DNA of 64,000 nucleotides from assembly GCA_019155185.1 (NCBI GenBank), contig CM032804.1, positions 5,862,492 through 5,926,491 on the forward strand, written 5' to 3'. Source of the DNA: Beaufortia kweichowensis (lineage: Eukaryota; Chordata; Actinopteri; Cypriniformes; Gastromyzontidae). Below the pieces are notes generated by a model. It did no database searches, was not told the origin of the DNA, and saw only the letters and a program-made list of their open reading frames with translations. Each line of letters begins with the position of its first letter. Positions within the stretch are counted from its first letter, which is position 1. Shown in pieces: positions 48,701 to 61,600 of the stretch. The position numbers and the translations under genes were made by a program.

Positions 48701-50948
48701 AGCGAGAGATTTTAATTATTTCTATTTTAGTTTTGTGGTTTACTATAAAGTGCCCTTTGTTCTTTTATTTTATTCAAAGTCAATGCTGATTGGCCTCATC
48801 TCATTTCTGAAATTCCACACCTCATTTCCGTTTCCAAAGAAACCTATTTGAATACAGAACCATTCTGTCAACTCACTTGTTGCCCGTAAACCATAATAAA
48901 TCAGCTTTTCTTTCACACAATTGTAGTTATTACATATTGAGAACTAATAAAAGAGAGTGTTGTTCTGTGTAAAAGTGGAATGCACATGCACTTGTAAGTA
49001 AACCGTAAACCTGCTCATCTTGCCAAACTTCTACTCTATACAACAGATATGTAAGACGAAACACAAAACATTTTAAGGTCATTGAAAATGTCATGCCATG
49101 CCATGCCAGTATTTCCACAAACACTACGTCATTATATTGACAATGACTGCTTTTGTGCCCCAGTAAAGACCTTTGGTGCATAGGTGCAAACACTATATAA
49201 AAAGCACACATAACAATAAACAGATCAAATTTAGTTAGGATATATTTCAGACAAAACACCTAATAATGCAAAATTGTAAATATGACAGTTTTGCAGTGTA
49301 TAGTAAATTAATAGATTAGTTAAAAGTTACTACACATACATTTCTTATTCAAGTCATTGTACCAAAAAATAACCAAAAATAATAACATTGTAACCAAAGC
49401 AAATGGAAGTAATGTTCTGACCTAATAAAATTTAATGTCACATGGGTATTTGGTTGACAGCAACAGTGTGTGAGACGTACAGCAGCTGTGCATTACTGTT
49501 TGTTACTGTAAATGGCCTGGTCTGCTCATAAATACATTAATCAAGACCTTTAATCTTACAGAAAAACAACATGAACTGCACGTTTTTAACATATGATCAC
49601 ATATGGACAACGTGAATATTTAATGTTCAAAAACATGTAAAACCACACGTTACACATGTGAACACATGTGTTTTTGCACATGTACGTTTTATGTGGCTTT
49701 CTGTAAAGGCAGGAACAAAGGATCAGATAAGAGACAGATATGTGGGAGTTATATGGCTTGATATGACATTTATCACCTTAAAAAGTGAGTGTATTGTGGG
49801 ATTTCCCATGAGCTACTGGAGGTTTCTTTCACATCACATCGCATGAGATGACGTGACACATGATTGCTGTAGGGTGAAGTCTTAAACAGTTTAGTCATTC
49901 CATTAATTCTCTATTTATAACTTAAATATGAAGATATGATGTGGGTAAACAATAAACAAGATTTAATTTGGATAAAACGCCATGCAGAAAGGGTAAGTCA
50001 TTTCTGGCTTTGCATATCAATTTTAAATATGTGACAGATCTTTTTTTAACATTTTGCATGTTAGTTGTGACATGTTTGGCATTCGTATGTGTCAAAAACA
50101 CATTCAACTTCCTTGAACTTTTGCATTTCAGTACAATTTTGTTCATTTCTCTTCCTCTAGATTCATAAAAGCATCTCTACTTCCATCTACAGGACAAACA
50201 TTTAAACTGCATCTACCCATACACTATGAGTACATTATAAAGGAAACTGACTGAATCATTATTACACAAATCTACACATTTGGCAGACTCTTTCATTTAA
50301 AGCAACAGACAATGTATTTTATATATTTACAATGTCAGTCAATACAGTAAGGATATCAAAGAAAGAAAAAGGCAAAGTGCATAGATAATCTCTCATATAT
50401 AAAAATACCCCTACTCCTAAACCTACACCTCTTTTTTTTAACATTTTTAATAAACATTATTTATAAGCTGTTTTTCTCATGGGTACCAAAAAATGTCCCC
50501 ACAAGATTAAAACATTACTGTTATTATTGTATTTATCGGGACATTTGCCCCACATTGCTTTCAGGCCGGCAACTTTTACGTGCTTTTTATTATAAAAAAT
50601 TACCTACACTTTGTAGATATAATGTTAATGTGAGGCACCTGGAAAAAAAGAGAGGAAAAACAGAAAGAAAAGAGAATATTTAAGAGAAGGGGAAATGTGA
50701 CATGATGCTTACATGTCTCGGCTGAGCTCCTGTTGCAGTGGAAGAAGTCATGAATTTTCTCTCTTAATGTAGGATGAGGAAAACTAAAAAGGATGTCTTT
50801 TTCCTGACCAAGCATGCCTGTGCCCTTAATGTCTTTCCTGTCTGTGCAAGTGAGTTTGAGTGTGTGTGCTTTGCTTTGTTGGTTATTTTAATAGTTGTTG
50901 GTGTACACTGTATAGGTATTTGCTGCTTTTTGCAGAACACAGTTACAG
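45743..50948. other. large intergenic region, first part
   Basis: No gene found. Open stretches are short, AT-rich and without domain resemblance. A SINE-like tail fragment (TTTGGCAGACTCTTTCATTTAAAGCAAC) lies at about 50278-50310. Confidence 0.45.
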
Positions 50949-51220
50949 TAAGGGATAGTTTACCCAAAACTAAAAATTCTGTCATCATATATTTACCTTC
51001 ATGTCATTCAAAACCTGTATATGACAATATATTCATCTGTGGAACACAAAAGAACATTTTGTTAAATGTCTCAGTGGTTTTGTATCTATACAATCTGAGT
51101 CAATGAGGGACATTACCAATGTTTTTTTATATCTTCTTTTGTGTTCTGCAGAAGAAAGAAACTCATTCAGATTTGGAATGACATGAGAGTAAACGTCATT
51201 TTAGGGTTAACTATGCCTTA
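50949..51220. mobile_element. hairpin MITE of the AGGGATAGTT family
   Basis: The left end TAAGGGATAGTTTACCC and the inverse of the right end, TAAGGCATAGTTAACCC, are imperfect terminal repeats. The interior has the family hallmarks: TTCTGTCATCATATATTTACC, CATGTCATTC-AAACCTGTAT, GTGGAACACAAAAGAA and, in inverse order, TTCTTTTGTGTTCTGCAGAAGAAAGAAA. The halves can pair into a long hairpin. This is an abundant cyprinid repeat. Confidence 0.85.
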
Positions 51221-51997
51221 AAGGTTTGTATGTATCATTTCTAAGACTAATCTTGCCTATTGAGGGCGACAGAAAATTTTGAAATTTCCAAGCAGGGTTT
51301 TGTGTACCCTAAGGGATATTTAGAGTTCAAGAGTGATTTACATTATTATGTTATTTTAAACATAATAACACAACAAAAGTTCCAAATATTATAGCTGTCA
51401 AACAATTAATAGTAATTAGCTCCAAGTAAAGAATCACCATTTCGCTCACAAGTGACTTTACGTTAAAGGTTTAATCTGGGTTTCATTGTTTAAAAAAAAT
51501 TCATCGCACACACAGCTAAAGCAATCCTTTTCTTTTATATCGCTTGTGAACAGCATGTGTCTACATGCTCCTAGTGCAGCATGTTTCTGCATGGGCTTCC
51601 ATAAAGATTCTCACTATCACAGACTCATTTGGTTGCTTTATGGTTACCAATGGTTACTGAAGCTTCATCTCAGGCATGAGGCAGGCTGGGCATCAGGGGG
51701 TCCCACCATAGAAACAGAATAAGCTTCAGTTCATTGGGTCCCACGGCCTATTGCCGGGAGTCACATGGTACCACTGTGACCAACCCCCCTATTCTTTCTC
51801 TTTACAATCCATATGAGTGGGGGAAGGGATGGAGAGGAGGGAAGTGCAGAGAGAAAGAGGGAGGGTATAGTTGAAAGTATCAAGGCAAGGTGAAGACTGT
51901 GGACTGAACAAATGAGAAAGAGAGAGAGAATATCCTGTATCCTCTGTTATACTGGAGAAGAGGAAATCACAGTCACAGCATTGATCCTGTGACTAGA

Positions 51998-52000
<3 letters not shown>

Positions 52001-52076
<76 letters not shown>
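52001..52076. repeat. (GA)38 microsatellite
   Basis: A pure 76-base GA tract, in a larger GA-rich stretch that begins near 51820. Confidence 0.97.
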
Positions 52077-52079
<3 letters not shown>

Positions 52080-52321
52080 TAGGAACGAACAGGAGCAATT
52101 GGTTGGATAACAGGCTGTCGGAAAGAGGAATGACAATGTATCTCGGAGCCTCATCTTCTGGGATCCCCTTGGCTATGTGAGGACATCTGTGGATTTTTGT
52201 AAGGATTCCCAAAACAGGGAAGCTGTTGTTGGAATATTGCACTGAGAAGCTGAAACCTTGGGAATACTGTGCCATGAGCGGGATCAGGAGGCGGAAGAGG
52301 GATTGCTAAAGCATGGAGCAG
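52077..52321 (+). other. candidate 5' exon ending in ATG GAG CAG before a splice donor
   Basis: Sequence downstream of the GA tract becomes balanced in base composition and ends GGAGCAG|GTGAGC at 52321/52322, a strong donor. The last nine bases, ATGGAGCAG (52313-52321), could be a start codon with two further codons. A plus-strand first exon of a downstream gene, perhaps an alternative start of arhgap23 6 kb away, would fit. Nothing else supports it. Confidence 0.25.
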
Positions 52322-54400
52322 GTGAGCGATACAACCTGCATATAATTATACAGAACAAACAATCACACCTACACATACAAAGACATTTTTCTCTTTTTCT
52401 AACAGCAATGCTTTGGGCAAAAGCAAACAGCACAGCAGGATGCTCATATCACTTTCTGCCAGCCAAACATTTCTCAGTATGTGTGTGTGTGCGCGTTCCT
52501 TAGCTTATGTTGTTTACATCGCTTTTACTCGGTGATGATGTCGTGCAGAGAAAGTCCCAGAACGTGTCACACACAAAAGCAGATGCTGTCAAATATATTT
52601 CATTTGATGCATTGCTGCTAAACATCAGAGTTTAGTAGTTAAGTCTTAATAATTGAAAAAAAATGTTGGGTTGCCATTCTCTTGCAGTTTAGGGGACGTC
52701 AATAATTTTGCATTTAACAAACAAGCATGATTTTACTAAAGCACTTGCATTGCTTTCCACAGTTGTTTCATGTCATGCAGTTATAATACAAAAACCACAA
52801 GTTTCACAAGGTTAAATTTGCATCATGAGCATTATGTCACACTGTGTCACTGTTTGGGGTAACACAGACTCTGAGAGAGACACCATGACACTGCAATTCT
52901 CTGCGCTTTGCTTGTGTGTGTGTATTTGTAGGTGCCATGCCTCAATATCAGCTTCTACCATGCCAGCGGTCTCGCTTCTATTAACACATTTATTTCCTAA
53001 ACAAGCTTTATCTCTCCACAAGCGCGTCACATGCTGTTTTTCCCGCTCTCCAGTGATGAATTATTCATGCGCTCAGAGGGGAACACTGCATGTCTACAAT
53101 CATGTCTTGCGTGAGACTAACATCAGCCAGTTCAGGTGATGTCATCCCTATGCAATTGTAACCATTGGAAACAATGGATGCAACCATTGGATGGTTGCTG
53201 AAAGCAAGACAGTTTGTGAATTCACGTTTTGTGTGTGCATGTAAATGTAAATATGAAATAGACATGCAATACACAGACATATTTGAATAATATCAGGGGT
53301 TTCTAACTGATGGGTCATGACTTGTGGGGTACAAAATGGGTTTGTATGTGGTCCTGGACAGCAGGGAAATGTAATAATAAGGGTTTATATTAATATAAAA
53401 TCTTTAAAACAATTGAATTAGAACAGTTATTTAATGTTTTTCTTGTGTTTTTTAATTGACAAAATTATTATTTTCTTATTCAGTTCATATCATGTTGGCG
53501 AATGAATTTCATGGCAATATTAATAAATGTCCATTTTTAAAGACAGTTATGTTTCCTTTTGGTATTGTTTTGGTATTGTCAATTGAAAACATAAAAACTG
53601 AAAACATTTTGAATACATAATTGAAAACATTTCTAAATTAAAACCAGTTAAGAATCACTGAGCTATACTATCACTATATATTTGTTGCAGCATACTCAAA
53701 AACTGTTGACAGTCCTACTGTACATGGACTTGTCTTATACATTTCAGGATTATACTAGAAGATCTTGAAATTCCCTGTGACATCATTTGCACTTAAAACT
53801 CTGAGCTCAAAAATACAACTGTGTAAAATGTCTTTCAGGCATCTGTCAGTATGTTTTGTTATAGTCTATGAAGCTGGGATAAGTTCACGCATGCCCCGCA
53901 TGCAAGATAAGTGGCATGGAATATAGAATACATGGATGGATGTAACCTGTCTTAAACAGCACAGAAAAGGCCCTTTGTTTACAGCCATGCATGCAAATAT
54001 AAAATGTGCTGTGGAGTGTTGTAAAGTGTTCCCTTTAGATTGATAATGTTTGACATTCAGAAGTATCTGGATATATGAGCACTCACATAATAAGGCCAGT
54101 GGCGTGCAGTTATGAGAGGAACAGGAAGAGACTGTTATGTGAAGTATCTGTGGGAGCAGAGACAGGTCAGTGCTGTGTGTGTGTATTGTCCTGCATGGAG
54201 CACAGCCAACGGGCAAATTACCAGCTAGCCAAACAACAGACCACCATAAGCTGAAATTAGCAGTAGATCAATACTTACTGAAAACACACACACATATCCT
54301 TGCTTTCATTTGTGCAAGGCATTTAAAGCTAATGAAGAAATGGAAATGTAGTTTTCTTCTCATATTTGATGTTTATCAGACATTGTGAGACATTAAAGAG

Positions 54401-54409
54401 TGAGTGTGT

Positions 54410-54480
<71 letters not shown>
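54401..54480. repeat. (GT)n microsatellite
   Basis: A GT tract that is pure from 54415 to 54480 and interrupted by GTGAGT before that. Confidence 0.97.
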
Positions 54481-54482
<2 letters not shown>

Positions 54483-55649
54483 GGACGTCTCATTGATCAC
54501 ATGTATGGAATGATTCTGTAGCCCTGTAACAGTAGCTGCCTCATTCAAACACATTAAAACTTAAAACTAACATCTGGTTTCATCTCTAGATTCTTATTAT
54601 TAGTTTGTGGCTTATGACTTCAAATATAAAAAGGCATCATTACATGCCTTCCTCCATCTCTCTCTTCTCCACCCTTTCAGCTCCATTATGCTGGTTAGAT
54701 TAAACAGATAACGGTTTATATTTAGGGGGAAATTTGCAGATGGTTTAGGGTTTACCAAAGCAGATGTTTGTCTACTACAAATTTCTCATCTACACGTTTT
54801 TACAGTGGTAGCAAAAAAGTCTCATAGATTTTACAAACTTATCATAATTGATAAAGAGATGATTTAATCATTGTTAATGTAATAATGACAAGGGAGGTTA
54901 CTGTATGGAGGCAGTATATAGTGCTGTTAAATGGCACATGCATGGCTGGTTTTAAAGATTCTGGTGATATGTTCCATCCAGATCTTAATGTATTTTTCAG
55001 AGTCAGCTCTATTTAAAGCGGCCACTGGGACTGCTCTGATTGGTGGTCGGAAAGACCAGGATCTTTGGATATTACACACAGCAGACATTTCTATATTTGT
55101 GTGTAAAAGCGATGTAATAAAATCACAAAAATGCACTCCAACGGGGCATCAATAAACACATCCAGAAAGAAGCAGTAAATTATACAGAGCAATTCTTTAC
55201 AGAGCATTTTTAAATGCATACCAATCTTTTATGAAATGAAAATTACACAATGAAGATTTTAGAAAGCATGTCTGGGCATCTACAGATCATTTTGAGAATT
55301 TGAGGGTCAGACAAAAGGGTTCCCTCCTGGTGTTTCAACATTAGCCCAAAGGAAGTGATGTAAAGAGAAAGGAAGTGGTGGTATGTATGCTATGCCACAT
55401 GTGAATTAGAAGGAAACAGGACGTTAGCGCTTTACAAGAGCCGTGAGATGCTCTTAATGCTCAAGAACTGCTTCAGTATCCTCAGCTCATCTCAGCTGTA
55501 GTAACACAATACACTACCATTCATAGAATTTCCGCACACTGTAGTTATTTTTACTTTTAAGTTCACTTTTATTTTCTGTAGTGATAATATGGCAATTATG
55601 GGGGATTTGTGAATAAACCGCAGATCTACCTACAGTACCTGTTCTATAA

Positions 55650-55790
55650 ATGTAGCTGTTGAACCTGGTTATGTGAATTGTCTTGTAGAAGTCATTAGCA
55701 ACACTAATGTTATGGGTTTGAATCCCATTAAATACACATTGAACTGTTAGCGTTTTGGATAAAAACACATTTACTAAATGCATAAATACA
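55650..55790 (+). repeat. tRNA-derived SINE, old copy
   Basis: The copy shows a TGTAGCTGTTGAACCTGGTT head, a GGGTTTGAATCCCATT B-box region and the TTTTGGATAAAAACACATTTACTAAATGCATAAAT tail. It spans head to tail but is heavily mutated. Confidence 0.7.
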
Positions 55791-56307
55791 GATTAAAAAT
55801 GTACATTAAGCGGCAGACAAAATATTAGATGTGCGCAGCATGTCCCGTAGATTGACTAGAGTGACCACTGTAGATTTACAACAGCCTGTAGTAGCCACAG
55901 AGGACATGAGGTCACGAACCCTGCGATCTCTCCGCCCCTGTCACAGACACACATCCCTGTGGACCCCTCAGATCTAAAGCTGTATGTGCACACAGCAGAT
56001 GTACAGTAGCATAAAAACCACACACAGAGAATTACTGAGAGCAGTCTCTACTGACCGAGTGTATGAAATGATAATGGACTGTACATGAGCTGGAGGGCTT
56101 TATTATGAGTACAGTGTGGGAATATAACGAGATAAGCACATGCACGACTGGTTTAACAAACCTTACACTAGAAAAAACATGGGTATCAGAAGGCAGAAAT
56201 AACATCTACATATATTAAACTATACTACATGAGATGGAAATGGGCATGCAGTCTAACAAAGTGTTTATCACCTTTTATACTGTGACCTGCAGGTGGTATT
56301 AGATGTT

Positions 56308-56460
56308 CTGGTTTGGTTGTCCACCTCAACTAGTTAAGCATGTTCCTAGCAATCCCAACATCATACGTCTGATTCAAAGAGAATTCATGTACTTATAAAA
56401 TGTAAGGCCTGAATGCACTTCATCACTTTTAGATTAAAACATCTGCCAAATGTGTAAAAT
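56308..56460 (+). repeat. tRNA-derived SINE, old copy
   Basis: CCTCAACTAGTTAAGCATG (A-box region), CGTCTGATTCAAAGAGAATTCATG (B-box region) and ACATCTGCCAAATGTGTAAA (tail) occur in the family order. It is more diverged than the copy at 55650. Confidence 0.65.
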
Positions 56461-58189
56461 AAAAGAGCTTAGAGTATTGGAAAAGACTTTTGCTCTCTGC
56501 CTCTCTGTAATGACAGCCATATGGGCTAGGACCCAGTGAGTCAGTGCTAGGACCGACTGCCACGTTCTCTGTATTTCTCTGCATTGTTTTAGCTGTAAAA
56601 AATTTTAAGGTGCTCTCTGATCCTTTCCAGAGGTATGTAGTCACAAAGTCTAAATCTCTCACACAATATCTCCTGAGCGCTTACACTTCAGGTCAGTTCA
56701 GGTTAATCTACGTGAAAATATAAACACATGAAGGAAAAGTTTTGTTTTGTCTTTGTCCCGCTGTGACCTAATGTACTCCGTTGTTGAGTTTGTTAACTTG
56801 ATCTAAGAGAGAGGAGATGTGAGGTCGCTGTCAGATTGTTTGCCTGGTCTCTCAGAGCAGCTCTGTAAATGTGCCGCCGGTGGGCCGATAACAATGAGCC
56901 AGCTTGAATAGACTTCCTACTGTATATTTACTCTGCAGTCGTTTCACACCCAAGCCTTCCCGCAAATCAAACTAACATACCATGTTGTTCCACAGAAACC
57001 AAGACTGAAAAACACAAACAAGAGCTATTTTTATTCACTGTCAGAAGAAAGCCCCACATTGAATCCAACATCAGCGCTGTGCGCTGAAACGACAGGTCTA
57101 TAGCAGTGACCTTAAATCAATACTACATTTGAGCGTCTGTTTTTCAGCATCAGATTGATTGATCTGTCATGACCACAGCGTGACCTGCAAAGCTCTTGAC
57201 TGAAGTGCATTGCATCTCCACATTCTGCATGTTACAATGGCTTTAGTTGCCCAATTGCAACCTTTAACCTCCACAGCTACCATCTCCTCTCAAACAACTC
57301 ATATCTTCCCATGTTGTGTCATTCTTACAGGGAAGATTATTTTGGCCATGATTTCCCATAGTTACCTATTACGTCATGTCATTTATGACTCATTATAGCT
57401 TAGTATAAGAATATACATATACAGTGTCCTAAAACAAATATGTAAAAATATCAACAAATAGCATAATGTTGTTGGACATACCATGTACTGTACCATGGTA
57501 GTACCATCTAATACTGTACCATAGTACCATCTCGCTCACTCTTACTAACATAAGGCTAAGATAATGATATTTACAATACCCTACCTTTATACCTAATCCT
57601 TATAGTAAGCTGTTGAATATTATGTGATTTGGATGATTTATCCCTGCTACTGGTTTAAATGAAAACTATAATGATCTTTGTGGATCTCTAATGGTAATGT
57701 GTTGCGTTGTATAAGAGAGATGTTATCTGGTGGATAGGAACCAATCCTGCTAAAGCCTAAAACACTATATAAAGAAATTGTGTATTAGTTTTAATGGTAA
57801 ACAGCTGCTAGATCATAATTGCATACCTAATGGAAAGCATTGGAAATTGTAGGCTTTTGTTTTTTAGCACAGTTTGCATTTTGTATGATGGAAATGACCC
57901 ATGGTTTTATTAGTAAAATTATAGTAATCATATTTTGCTGGATTGCTATTTGTATTGGAATAGTTTTACAATAAATATCATGGTAAATAGCTTCTGTTGT
58001 AAATGGTAAATCTGTGGTTACAATGATTTTATACAAATACTACTTACAAATAGATACTGTAATAAAACCATGTTTAATTTTTCATTAGAAATGTCTTCCC
58101 ACTTACACGCTATCTCTCTATCTCTATCCCTCTAAGTCCAGGACCTTACTATTTTCAGCTGTTATGTCTTTTCGTTCCCGTCTATCGTT

Positions 58190-58470
58190 TTATCTGGGTA
58201 CAAAGAGGGCTTTGTTTGCATTGGCCTTGAACGCACCGCGCTCTGGCGCCCGTCACGCGCCCTGCAACGCGTCGTGTTATACCCGCGCGCCGCCGCCAGA
58301 GGGAGCGCGCGCCACTGACTTCCCTGATTCACGCAGCGCGCGGTGGGACAGGCCGGTGGGGAAACGGAGCGGATTCGCATCGGGGAGAGAGAAAAGGGAG
58401 GGCGCTGCGGGCACACCAAACAACGGGAAAACAGGCGAATGGACGGAAGAAAAACGGATAGATGAACGCC
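58190..58470 (+). promoter_or_regulatory. arhgap23: CpG-rich promoter of arhgap23
   Basis: This is the most CpG-dense stretch in the window (for example GCGCCGCCGCCAGAGGGAGCGCGCGCC near 58285). It contains a CTCF-like core, GCCGCCAGAGGGAGC, and GC boxes. It lies 120-400 bases upstream of the arhgap23 start codon, with no TATA box. If transcription starts upstream of 58164, the leader would contain a 177-codon ORF overlapping the main ATG in another frame. Confidence 0.6.
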
Positions 58471-58593
58471 TCGGTGCTCATATCAGTTTTTACAACCTCG
58501 TTTTATTAAATTTATGCAAAACATCGCACTTACATCATCTTAAACGCGAAAGCCCCTCTCGGTGTCCCCCTGCAAAACAAGTTAAGCTGTCCA

Positions 58594-58647
58594 ATGAATG
58601 GAGTTGCATTTTGCCTTGTCGGAATACCTCCGTATCCAGAAAACGAA
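58594..58647 (+). CDS. arhgap23: Rho GTPase-activating protein 23, first coding exon
   Basis: The exon encodes MNGVAFCLVGIPPYPENE and ends at a strong donor, ACGAA|GTAAGT, in phase 0. As far as I recall, human ARHGAP23 begins MNGVAFCLVGIPPRPEP, an N-terminus I know from no other family. ARHGAP23 is a large PDZ-PH-RhoGAP protein that switches off Rho-family GTPases. The PDZ and later domains are expected beyond the right edge. The plus strand makes this the only gene here transcribed opposite to the others. The identification rests on 13 leading residues plus the CpG promoter and splice donor. Confidence 0.7.
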
Positions 58648-61600
58648 GTAAGTGTGTAACTTTTTTCTTACTTTGGCCAAAGATTAAGATTGAATAGTTG
58701 GTGTTGTTGAAATCTTTACGCGATGTGGAGTTTTAAAGCGTTGGATATGTTTGTATTGGTCAGAGAGCGTGATTTCATAAGAGGATTAAATAGCGTGGCT
58801 GTAATGTGTACAAACCGAGACATAGCAGAGACTTACCCTGAGAAAATCACTCTTTACATTGGGTTTGTATATGCATAATCGATCACATTTCTCTTTTCTG
58901 TAGTTTATAAGGGTTGATGTTACGATGAAAAGCAACTGAAATGGTCAGGCTGTAATATTAATCGCATGATGTTTGTCAATCACTCCACATGTCATTCACT
59001 TCTCTGCTTTACAAGCTGATTCTAGTCACGTGGGTGCATGTTTTTATACATAATAGAGATGCGCAAAAATGTCATTTGCATCCCTCAAAATATTTAAAAA
59101 AGTATCTTTGGTAAATAAGGAAAAACGATTTAATAATTAATTTTAATAATTTATTGAACGCTTTTACTATTCTACGTCATAGGTTTTGAGGTTTACATCG
59201 TAACATCATATAACATTTTCTGTATTACAATACAATTTCATTTTAATTTAAGCTGGCATTTTAGTCTATTTAGGAAGGCTGTTAAAACCAAGATCTGTAT
59301 ATTTGTAAAGTGAGTTTGTGTGTGTGTTTGGGTGTGTACTAACATACTGCAGCAAACGAATAGCTCTGGCACTGGGTTTTACGTCTTTTCCTTGCCATAA
59401 TTCATGTTTTACAATAAAAGAATTTCCTCGACATTATTTGTGCTGACAGAAGGAAAGAAATGTGCATCTGCAGTATGTGTAGCAGTAATGACTTTTGTTG
59501 ATCATTTGCAATAGATTGTATTACATGATTGATTACAGTAATGGTGGTTTTGCAGCACAGTTAAATCAACTGGGAAAATGTATCTGCTGATGTTTGTTTG
59601 GTTTAAGAGCTCAACGGCATTAGACATAGTCTTGATCAGCATAACATTATCAAAAAATAAATGTCTTGTGTCTATACAGCAGTTGCTTCATCGTACATTA
59701 CTACGTGCATTGCATTTAGGTAACGAAATCTCAATGTCATCTGCAAGCAAGCAATGCTATTTTCTCAGAACTATGTACTATACCGTCACCAGAACTGTTG
59801 GCCCTTTATGGTGATATAAGTTCTGTTCTGCATCCACTATGCGGATAATGTACAATTTAGTATTGACAGCTGTGGCATAAATGTTGTTTTTTAATCTGAC
59901 TGCATGGTAATACTCTTCATACATGTCTTGGTTTATGCTTTAATATATTTTTTACATTAAAGTTATCCTAGTGTTTTATTCAGAGGGTGTGATGTTTGTG
60001 AGCGAGAAAATGTGTGTGAAAGTGTGTTGTCAACAGTGGCTGCTTGTGTCCCAGTCATGCCTAATTGAACCCTGATTCAATTATCATAAAGTGGTTATAC
60101 AGAGAGGAAAGACAGGGTTAATGGACAGTGGAGAGAGAACATAACACATTTCAGTTCGTTTGATGAGACTAACAGTATGCATTAAGTGTTTTCACAAACA
60201 TCATATCAAAACATTTATGGATTTTTGAGCAGTGAGTCAGACTTAACCTCTTCTGTTCCACTCAATGCTACTGAAAAACAATGAATCACATCTAACCAAA
60301 ATATAAGGTTTTAGAAAGTCTTGCTGCTTTGTCTTATTTTGGTCATTTTATTTAGTCATACAAATACAAAGTGTGTGATTCCCTAACTGTTTTAATATCT
60401 CAATTAACGGTCAAACTGTTAAGTCTTGGAAGATCTCAGAGCTGCACATGTGCAGTTTGATGCTGTAGAGCCGCCCATTCCTGTTCAAACAGAAGCATCT
60501 GCACGCCAGCCTTATTTTATGCTGTGAAAACTGATGATGATTTCTTACGAGTAAATCTACGGTTAAACTATTATCGTTGAATTGCCACTGTGATTTTTAT
60601 AATGAGCTGTGGAGGACGACCTGGATAAAGACATGAGTGGAGAAATACAGTGGAAAGGATGAAATGCATAAAAAAGAAAGGTTTAGATGACGTTTTGATG
60701 TTCTGGTTGGACTGTAGCTTAAATCACTTACTGCATGGAAAATGTGTGTGTGTTGGAGAGAGAGAGGGAGAAAGAGAGAGGGAATGTTTGAGCAGAGATC
60801 CATTAGCACTTAGATGTTGACTTTCTCCATTCGGGCCTCCAGAGCTGCTTTAGTAGATAGTAATGGCATTATGACTATATAACTTTAAATTGTTTTGCTG
60901 CCATTATAAATTGTATTATTCCCTGATGTTTGGACCAGTGTGTGTGTGTTTGCGTGTGTGTGTGTATATATACACTATACAGCTAAAAGTTTGTGGAAAC
61001 TCAAGCACCACACCCATGATCTTGTTGAACTTGAAACCATAAGCTTTAATAAAGATTTTGTCCGTATGACTTCCACTTCTTTGGCTTGGGCCTTTGAACA
61101 CGGCTGCAAAGATTTGCTCCTATTTAGACAGAAAAGCATCTGTGGGATCAGACGCACATATTGATGCTGCGTGATGTGGTCTGTGATCAGCATAAACGGG
61201 CTCAGTGTGGTTTAGATATGGTTTTGTGCAGACCACACCAGACTCCATAAACTACTTCAATGATGGATAGAGTAAGCGATCAAGTATTAATGCCCAATAG
61301 AAGAGTGTTTTTATCTTACTCTCGGTCAGTTTAATAGCTTAGTGAGTTCAGGAAATGTGCGGTGAATCAGTAATTGACGCACTCTTATCCATGACGCTAC
61401 AAACCCAAATTTAGACGAAGTTTGATGGTCTGGGTGGGGCGAGATGACACGCATGCTGTCCACCATTTGACCTGCAAAATCAGATTAAGACAGCAGTGTA
61501 GAAATAAAAACACAGAAAAAACTGTTTCGACATTGTGTCTATGACCTCGTTCCATAGCATAATAATAACTTCCTCTGATTTATGTGTCTGAACTGCAGTC

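Larger units (their letters stand above)
52322..58100. other. large intergenic region, second part
   Basis: No gene found. It contains a GT microsatellite, two old SINE copies and otherwise unremarkable sequence. Balanced-composition blocks near 52960-53140 and 56860-57000 could be conserved non-coding DNA, but this cannot be judged from one sequence. Confidence 0.4.

Noticed and set aside
51973..52275. Minus-strand ORF with a long Leu-Ser run
   Set aside because: Created by the GA microsatellite.
58162..58419. Minus-strand ORF in the CpG island
   Set aside because: High GC removes stops by chance; no splice or homology support.
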